Shown: positions 6,970 to 10,714 of the stretch, in pieces
How the letters are laid out: every line of letters starts with the position of its first letter
Position numbering within the stretch: position 1 is the first letter of the stretch
Source of the DNA: Clostridiales bacterium
Lineage (GTDB): Bacteria > Bacillota > Clostridia > Lachnospirales > Lachnospiraceae
Reading direction: 5' to 3'
NCBI GenBank assembly: GCA_019420425.1
Contig: JAHZHG010000058.1
Coordinates: forward strand, 1 to 10,714
Length of the DNA stretch: 10,714 nt
The notes under the pieces: model-generated
Database searches by the model: none
What the model was told of the DNA's origin: nothing
What the model saw: the letters and a program-made list of their open reading frames with translations, nothing else
Translations under genes and position numbers: made by a program

Positions 6970-7487
6970 TTTATCTTCCTCCCGATTACTTTTACCGCAT
7001 GCTCAGCTACTGCCTTTAGCACATCGTCCTCACTATTCTTAAGCGCCGGATACATAAACGGATGGGCTGCCTGGCCGCTGCACTGGTAAAAACGGCCCTC
7101 GGGGGTGTCAATATAGAACCATCGGTATTTTTCTGCCGTTTCCCGGCCAATCTGGCTTTCATGTATCCACCATGGCCCCTGATGGTACACCGGATTAGCA
7201 TTCGGTGATATGTTGGCGTGATTCTCCTGTCCCCTGGGTCCGGTACCGAACTCAACATAGGCCGCATATTCTTTATTGGTAAAGCATGTCCCCCTTACCA
7301 TCCCCTGGGTATGCTCTACATCGATAAAGATACTTCCCCGAAGTTCTCCATGATCCGACGGACAGCCTTCTTTCGCCTTCCCCTGCACCAGCTTGATCCC
7401 CTTGCCGACTGCCACTTCCAGATCAATATCCTGAAGGTCATCGAATTTTTTCAGCAGCTGGTTCAGATTGACTGCCCCTAATGCCAT
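6966..7487 (-). CDS. HK97 gp10-like head-tail/tail joining protein
   Basis: This 173-residue protein matches the HK97 gp10 family, small proteins of the neck or tail top in siphoviruses. The family signature is clear: PSDHGELRGSI (about 43-53), EYAAYVEFGTGP (about 73-84) and HPFMYPAL near the C-terminus (about 147-154). An insertion with WWIHES and a YIDTPEGRF segment lies between these, as in many Firmicutes members. The ATG at 7487 is six bases after AGGAGG, whose first bases are part of the previous gene's TAG stop. The same frame is open upstream to 7784, but that part overlaps the previous gene, has a composition unlike this protein and no proper binding site, so I excluded it. The gene overlaps the next gene by four bases. 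Confidence 0.85.
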   Translation of the reverse strand: MALGAVNLNQLLKKFDDLQDIDLEVAVGKGIKLVQGKAKEGCPSDHGELRGSIFIDVEHTQGMVRGTCFTNKEYAAYVEFGTGPRGQENHANISPNANPVYHQGPWWIHESQIGRETAEKYRWFYIDTPEGRFYQCSGQAAHPFMYPALKNSEDDVLKAVAEHAVKVIGRKIK

Positions 7488-7497
7488 GCCGATCCTC

Positions 7498-7872
7498 CTA
7501 TCGTTTTTCTGCTTCCAGGCGCAGGAAACGGTCTGGGCGGATGGATATAATCCGGTAATCTGGTTCCTGGTCCTTGCCAACGTAAATACATAGCCCGTCT
7601 CCTTCCCGGAGGGCTGTGCCATCCGCAAGCGTATAGACGGCGTTCCCCTTTTCCTCTGTCTGGACGCTATATTTCCCATTGATGCGGACATTCCGGATAT
7701 AGCCCACATGCTCTCCATACAGCTCTGCTTGGAGCTTTCCACCGGCAGGCCACACTTCCCCGCTGAGCGCCTTGCCTTCGCCATATGCCTCGCATACGCC
7801 GCCTTCAGCGGTCTTTCTGCTTTCTCTGTTCTTTAGAAAAAACACGTTCAGTCTATTCCGCTTTAGCCTCAT
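7498..7872 (-). CDS. Probable head-closure protein
   Basis: This 124-residue protein sits between the gp6-like connector and the gp10-like protein, where siphoviruses encode the head-closure (stopper) protein that keeps DNA inside the filled head. It has a basic N-terminus (MRLKRNRLNVFFLKNR) and a beta-rich C-terminal half: YIRNVRINGKYSV, a turn, GDGLCIYVGKDQEPDYRIISIRP. The latter pattern (a G-D-G-hydrophobic strand followed by a Tyr/Arg-Ile-Ile strand) is common in small head-tail joining proteins. I do not recognise a named family with certainty; the role is inferred mainly from order and size. The ATG at 7872 lies eight bases after AGGAGG, and the gene overlaps the end of the connector gene by 20 bases. 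Confidence 0.6.
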   Translation of the reverse strand: MRLKRNRLNVFFLKNRESRKTAEGGVCEAYGEGKALSGEVWPAGGKLQAELYGEHVGYIRNVRINGKYSVQTEEKGNAVYTLADGTALREGDGLCIYVGKDQEPDYRIISIRPDRFLRLEAEKR

Positions 7873-8170
7873 GTGCTCGCCCTCCTACCCTCGCCAGCCG
7901 ATACCGGTTCAGCACATCATAGATTTGTTTTGGGGCATTATCAAAGCTATAAGACTCTCCGCCCTCGCTGCGCCCCGTCTCTCCCTCTGTACCCATCCGG
8001 TTCAGTGCAATTACTGCCAGGTCACGGACGGCTTTTTCCAGGCCCGTTACGATCCGCGTTCGATTCGTATAGGCCAGGACGAACGCTTCTGCCTCTTCCA
8101 GCAGAAGTGTTAAAAGCTCCTCATCCGATTCCCCTGTCAGCTTCGCCAGTTTCTCAATGTTGTCCTCCAT
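7853..8170 (-). CDS. Head-tail connector protein, gp6-like
   Basis: This 105-residue helical protein matches the gp6-like head-tail connector family, which forms a ring under the portal. The signature is the helix LLTLLLEEAEAFVLAYTNR, then LEKAVRDLAVIALNRMGTEG, then EGGESYSFDNAPKQIYDVLNRYR. The glycine-serine-phenylalanine turn before a final helix with YR is the usual family ending. I prefer ATG at 8170. A TTG at 8182, directly after the stop codon of the 78-residue gene, would add four residues and has a weak AAAGGA about ten bases ahead, so the exact start is not certain. The neighbours, capsid on one side and closure protein on the other, are as expected. Confidence 0.85.
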   Translation of the reverse strand: MEDNIEKLAKLTGESDEELLTLLLEEAEAFVLAYTNRTRIVTGLEKAVRDLAVIALNRMGTEGETGRSEGGESYSFDNAPKQIYDVLNRYRLARVGGRAHEAKAE

Positions 8171-8182
8171 CGCCCTTGTCAA

Positions 8183-8419
8183 TTAGACCACATCCTTTAA
8201 AATGGCCAGCAGCTCCTCCTTAGACAGGCCAGAGCAGCCCTCAAGGCCCTTCTCCCTGGCCAGGGCCTTGAGCTCGGTAACCGACATTTCTGCAATCGCC
8301 TTTTTCGGCTGCTCATCCTTTGCCGTCGCTCCCATTTCTTTAAAGCCTTCGGCTTTCAGCTTTGCGATCTGCGCCTCTGTCTCCGCAATCCGCTCCACGT
8401 TCCCTCTGATCAGTCTCAT
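8183..8419 (-). CDS. Small protein with Rho-N/HeH-like C-terminal domain
   Basis: This 78-residue protein follows the major capsid gene. Residues 1-30 form a basic start and a helix (NVERIAETEAQIAKLKAEGF). Residues about 45-77 (MSVTELKALAREKGLEG, then LSKEELLAILKDV) form a helix-extended loop-helix pattern of the Rho N-terminal/HeH/LEM or SAP-like type, often found in small phage head-module proteins. In this family such domains may bind nucleic acid or protein; the role in the virion is unknown, and a capsid accessory or head-completion role is only inference. The start at 8419 is clear: it lies eight bases after AAGGAGG, which overlaps the capsid stop codon TAA. A longer open frame upstream overlaps the capsid gene and has no such site. 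Confidence 0.75.
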   Translation of the reverse strand: MRLIRGNVERIAETEAQIAKLKAEGFKEMGATAKDEQPKKAIAEMSVTELKALAREKGLEGCSGLSKEELLAILKDVV

Positions 8420-8432
8420 ACCTCGTCCCTCC

Positions 8433-9374
8433 TTACGCGCTGGGCTTGGCATTCTTAATGCTGAGGTAAATGGAATCCAGCTTGTTATCCAGCACCCAGA
8501 TGTCATGGAACCTGCGGTAATCCATCTGCCATGCATTCAGCTTCTGGTTGATCGTCGGATCAAAAATCCGCATAATGTCCTGCTTGGTGATGGCGATTGG
8601 GGTTGTCCGGGGAAGAACAATAAAATTGATGTCCAGCGCGCTCGTGCCCTTAACATACCCGCCTGCTTCCTGGCCGGAGGTCTTTCCGTCGTACAATGTA
8701 ATCGCCGTGTACATCCGATTTGCCGGAGTGGAGATAAACGGCACGCCATCCACGGAAGGAACCTGGGTATTGATCCCTCCTTTAGAAAATGTAACTGCGG
8801 TAATCTTTCCTGCCAGCTCCAGTTCAAGCTCCATGATGAAGTCGGACGTTGCATGGATAACCAGCGGGCCATTAAAGCCCATATCACGCACCGCCTTGAT
8901 TCCTTCCTTGACTTTCCGCAAAGCAGAAGTTCCGGTCGCGCCGGGCGTGTAGCCATATGCCACCATTCCCGCTTTGTTGGCTGTGATCGTCTCTGTCGCG
9001 ATTTTGGAAATACGGTACGCATCAATTTCCGGAACCACATACATCCGCTGGAACTCTCCCATAACTGCGGCAGCCGTGGTTACAAAGTTATTCTCGTTGA
9101 TGTCTACCGGATCCAGCTGGAACTTCCGGCCACGGTCCTGGGTCATCTTGCGGGTTTCGTACTCCAGCGTTACCCCGCCCTGCTGGTATCCGTTGTCCCT
9201 GTCATAATCCCCCATCCCCTGAACGGACATTTTGGGGATCTTTACTTCGGCGCCGCCGTTATAAATTACCTGGCCGGCATTGGCGTCCATCCAGCCGGTC
9301 GTTGCTTCCTGGATCGCTTTTTTATCCAGAGTGTTCTGAAATAATGTTGCCGTAGCTAACGTATTGATCGGCAT
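8433..9374 (-). CDS. Major capsid protein (HK97-type fold, inferred)
   Basis: This 313-residue protein builds the head shell. The N-terminal arm (about 1-35, with WMDANAGQVIYNGG) leads into a strand and E-loop-like section: VKIPKMSVQGMGDYDRDNGY (about 44-63) and MTQDRGRKFQLD (about 77-88). This is the pattern I know from scaffold-dependent capsid proteins of Firmicutes phages. A spine-helix-like segment follows (EFQRMYVVPEIDAYRISKIA, about 107-126). The C-terminal half has the mixed strands of an A domain, with VPFISTPANRMYTAI and ITKQDIMRIFDP. The length is normal. The preceding gene is a separate scaffold and no protease gene is visible here. The ATG at 9374 is preceded by AAAGGTGAGG. A 380-codon open frame on the opposite strand is a shadow of this gene. 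Confidence 0.93.
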   Translation of the reverse strand: MPINTLATATLFQNTLDKKAIQEATTGWMDANAGQVIYNGGAEVKIPKMSVQGMGDYDRDNGYQQGGVTLEYETRKMTQDRGRKFQLDPVDINENNFVTTAAAVMGEFQRMYVVPEIDAYRISKIATETITANKAGMVAYGYTPGATGTSALRKVKEGIKAVRDMGFNGPLVIHATSDFIMELELELAGKITAVTFSKGGINTQVPSVDGVPFISTPANRMYTAITLYDGKTSGQEAGGYVKGTSALDINFIVLPRTTPIAITKQDIMRIFDPTINQKLNAWQMDYRRFHDIWVLDNKLDSIYLSIKNAKPSA

Positions 9375-9397
9375 TTACCTCACCTTTCCTTTCCTGC

Positions 9398-10045
9398 TTA
9401 CATTAATGCTTCTACCTGGGCAACTGTTGCAGCATCGATACCCTCGTATGGGCTCTGCTCCTGGGGCGGCCGCTTCGGCGGCTTTCCGCCCTTCAGCCGA
9501 TCCTCTACCGCCGACTGGACTGCTGACTGAAATGCTTTTTCTACCGCTGTAATGGATTTACTGCAGGCATCCGCATCGGTATAATCCAGCACCTCGGCCA
9601 GCTCCACCGGCAGATTCTTCTCAGCCAGAGTATTCTTAGCCTCGGCCATCAGCTCTTTTCTGGTGATGGCAGCTTCGCGGTCGGTCAGCTCCTTTTCCTT
9701 CTTCTGCTGCATGTACGCCGCCTTTTCTTCTTTGGTCATCTTGGCCAGCTTTTCCGCCTCAGACAGCTTGTCGTCGGTCAGTGCCTGCCATTTTTCCTGT
9801 GCTTTGGTTACCGCAGTATTGACCGCCTTCTGTACCCGGCGGTCAAACTCTGCCTGGTTGCCGTCGCCTCTCAGGAACTCATCAAAAGACATCGGCTGGC
9901 TGCCATTGTCTCCCTCCCCGCCTGCCGCTCCTGCGCCGCCGGCTCCGCCGCCATTGCTTCCATCAGCCCCAGCGCCGTCTCCTTCTGCGAAGAACTGCAG
10001 GTTCATCGGCAATTTACCGTTGCACTTAAAATAGTTCTTTCTCAT
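9398..10045 (-). CDS. Capsid scaffolding protein, DUF4355-like
   Basis: This 215-residue protein guides capsid assembly and leaves the head before or during DNA packaging. It has the typical build: MNLQFFAE near the N-terminus (residues 14-21), a Gly/Ala-rich flexible stretch (about 22-46), SFDEFL (about 53-58), a long charged coiled coil (about 65-145, with repeated Lys/Glu/Ala helix turns), and a C-terminal segment with a Pro/Lys patch (KPPKRPP) and a final helix (AATVAQVEALM). The start at 10045 follows GGAAAGGAC at good spacing. The internal Met at 10006 (the M of MNLQFF) has no binding site. It directly precedes the capsid gene with a 23-base gap, as expected. Confidence 0.9.
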   Translation of the reverse strand: MRKNYFKCNGKLPMNLQFFAEGDGAGADGSNGGGAGGAGAAGGEGDNGSQPMSFDEFLRGDGNQAEFDRRVQKAVNTAVTKAQEKWQALTDDKLSEAEKLAKMTKEEKAAYMQQKKEKELTDREAAITRKELMAEAKNTLAEKNLPVELAEVLDYTDADACSKSITAVEKAFQSAVQSAVEDRLKGGKPPKRPPQEQSPYEGIDAATVAQVEALM

Positions 10046-10198
10046 GTACTGTCCTTTCCGCCCAGCCTATTCGCATCCGCGCCCGGGCCATTCGTTATGG
10101 ATTCTCTGGTTTCCCGCCATTTCAGGCGCAAAAATAACGCCCAGGATATTCCTGCGCGCCTGCTGCCGCTTGACCCTGCGGCGGGGAGGGAAATCGGA
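10046..10198 (-). other. 153-base stretch without a convincing gene
   Basis: Apart from the scaffold's binding site (GGAAAGGAC) at its downstream end, I see no gene here. The stretch is GC-rich. Two minus-strand frames are open through most of it: one continues for 43 codons past the TGA of the 62-residue gene, the other runs from TTG 10266 to a TGA that overlaps the scaffold ATG by four bases. Neither has a clear start or a recognisable protein. There is no clear terminator or promoter. Confidence 0.5.
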
Positions 10199-10387
10199 TC
10201 ACTGCTCCTCTGCCTGTTCTGTCTCCGGAGCCGCCTCGTTTGCTTCTTCCTTTGCCTCCTCGGCAAAGCCCTGACTGATCAGATACTTGGCTCTTGCTTC
10301 ATCTACCGTGAGAATATCTCCCACGTTTCTGCGCCTGCCATTTGCAGTCAGGTCGTTAAACTTTGTGGTTACTTTGATTCTTGCCAT
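10199..10387 (-). CDS. Small conserved-looking phage protein, 62 residues
   Basis: This 62-residue protein has an N-terminal strand region (ARIKVTTKFNDL), a basic turn (GRRRNVGD), then a short helix motif ILTVDEARAKYLISQGFAEE, and ends in a strongly acidic Glu/Ala tail. The layout resembles small proteins often found just before the scaffold in Firmicutes phages, but I cannot assign a function. The start is ATG at 10387, four to five bases after GGAGGTGA; an in-frame ATG at 10405 lies ahead of the binding site. The acidic tail could be a protein-binding or DNA-mimicking surface, which is inference only. No membrane segment or signal peptide. Confidence 0.75.
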   Translation of the reverse strand: MARIKVTTKFNDLTANGRRRNVGDILTVDEARAKYLISQGFAEEAKEEANEAAPETEQAEEQ

Positions 10388-10418
10388 GATCTCACCTCCT
10401 CTCACCGTAAAATTAGGT

Positions 10419-10452
10419 ATAAAAATACCACCAACCCCTTGGTCAGTGGTAC
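10419..10452 (-). terminator. Possible intrinsic terminator after the zinc-ribbon gene
   Basis: On the minus strand, starting at the stop codon region, an inner stem ACCAA/TTGGT with a GGGG loop can be extended by TACC/GGTA around a four-base bulge (ACTG). It is followed by TTTTTATA. The hairpin is imperfect but its T-rich 3' side fits an intrinsic terminator. If active, it would separate the zinc-ribbon gene from the structural operon, though no new promoter is obvious in the short gap after it. Confidence 0.4.
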
Positions 10453-10679
10453 TAATACATCTCTTCCGTTTCTACTTCTTCGGGAAACTGTACCCTTGAT
10501 AAGTGCGCGCTCGTATCACAATATATGCAATGAAACTGCGCAAATCCTACTCTACTATTTCGTGGTGAGAAGAATTTATACTGTAATCCATATCTGCCAC
10601 ATTTAGGGCATTTTACTTCTTTGCCTTTATATACTTGTTTCAGCAATAAAGCGTATTCAACCGTATTATTTACCATCAT
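10452..10679 (-). CDS. Small zinc-ribbon protein of unknown function
   Basis: This 75-residue protein carries two CxxC pairs, CPKC at 24-27 and CIYC at 51-54, with 23 residues between them, the spacing of a zinc-ribbon. Aromatic and basic residues lie between the pairs (YKFFSPRNSR), which would suit nucleic acid or protein contact. The C-terminus is acidic (FPEEVETEEMY). The coding sequence is visibly richer in A and T than the neighbouring head genes. The start at 10679 lies ten bases after AGGAGG; a second ATG directly follows. The same frame is open to the window edge, so a longer gene cannot be fully excluded. Its place before a hairpin and apart from the head genes suggests an inserted accessory gene (moron), but a head-module role is also possible. 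Confidence 0.65.
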   Translation of the reverse strand: MMVNNTVEYALLLKQVYKGKEVKCPKCGRYGLQYKFFSPRNSRVGFAQFHCIYCDTSAHLSRVQFPEEVETEEMY

Positions 10680-10714
10680 AATTCGTCCGCCTCCTATACT
10701 CGTCCCACCAGTAG
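10680..10714 (-). other. Probable 3' end of an upstream gene, at the window edge
   Basis: Two minus-strand frames reach stops near the start of the zinc-ribbon gene. One ends in LLVGRV at TAG 10694, which would overlap the AGGAGG site in the same way as other stops in this module. The other ends in YWWDEYRRRTNYDGK at TAA 10666 and reads more like a protein end. Only one can be the real end of the preceding gene, expected to be a portal or minor head protein. The piece is too short to decide. Confidence 0.3.

Noticed and set aside
7488..7784. N-terminal extension of the gp10-like frame.
   Set aside because: It overlaps the head-closure gene, has unlike composition, and the ATG at 7487 has an ideal AGGAGG site six bases ahead.
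8537..9040. 167-codon minus-strand open frame inside the capsid gene in another frame.
   Set aside because: It is Arg/Ser/Pro-rich shadow sequence with no binding site and no recognisable motif.
8202..9344. 380-codon open frame on the plus strand, antisense to the capsid gene.
   Set aside because: It lies fully opposite the major capsid gene and its neighbour. It has no recognisable domain, and the capsid frame has clear family motifs and a good binding site.
10042..10266. 74-codon minus-strand frame overlapping the 62-residue gene and ending on the scaffold start.
   Set aside because: It needs a TTG start with at best a weak AGGG ahead of it, its first part is an Arg-rich shadow of the acidic tail, and no family is recognisable. 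Its stop overlap with the scaffold ATG is noted as a weak point in its favour.
1..10714. CRISPR array, tRNA genes, insertion sequences, attachment sites, toxin-antitoxin or defence genes.
   Set aside because: No regular spaced DNA repeats, no cloverleaf-like sequence, no transposase motifs and no recognisable defence proteins. The supported genes all fit phage head and tail assembly, apart from the unassigned zinc-ribbon gene.

Overview
This window is the head-completion and tail module of a tailed phage, most likely a prophage with a long non-contractile (siphovirus) tail, from a Gram-positive host of the Firmicutes. A gut clostridium of the Lachnospiraceae type is my best guess. The reasons are the strong AGGAGG-type ribosome binding sites before nearly every gene, the moderate GC content, and protein types typical of clostridial phages: a DUF4355-like scaffold, a gp6-like connector, an HK97 gp10-like protein and a tape measure with GFDEINKL and AREAGPELVG signatures. 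The host assignment is inference. Siphovirus is inferred from a single tail tube gene with no sheath gene. All supported genes lie on the minus strand, so the biological order runs from position 10714 down to 1.

Entry side (10714-10199): a small AT-richer zinc-ribbon gene, a hairpin with a T-rich tail, and a 62-residue conserved small protein. Then comes a 153-base stretch with no convincing gene (10046-10198). Head genes (10045-7853): scaffold, major capsid protein, a 78-residue protein with a Rho-N/HeH-like C-terminus, and the gp6-like head-tail connector. Neck and tail-joining genes (7872-6610): a probable head-closure protein, an HK97 gp10-like protein and a probable tail terminator. Tail genes (6595-15): the tail tube protein; the tail assembly chaperone pair G and GT, joined by a probable programmed -1 frameshift on a seven-T slippery run; a 1641-residue tape measure protein; and a small DUF6711-like protein of the tail tip region. 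The next gene begins at or just beyond the left edge.

The genes form one assembly line. The scaffold shapes the capsid shell, and the connector, closure and terminator proteins seal the head and the tail top. The chaperones hold the tape measure while tube protein polymerises around it, and the tape measure sets tail length. Junctions are tight: several stop codons overlap the next gene's ribosome binding site, two gene pairs overlap, and no clear promoter is visible. I read this as one polycistronic late transcript. Terminase, portal, tail fibre, lysis and integration genes are not in the window.

I found no defence system, CRISPR array, tRNA, insertion sequence or attachment site. The most interesting signals are the frameshift site, with a near-perfect 15-base direct repeat that encodes the same GGIDD peptide in both frames, and two families of internal repeats in the tape measure (29-residue coiled-coil motifs at the N-terminus, 27-residue W...GL units at the C-terminus).
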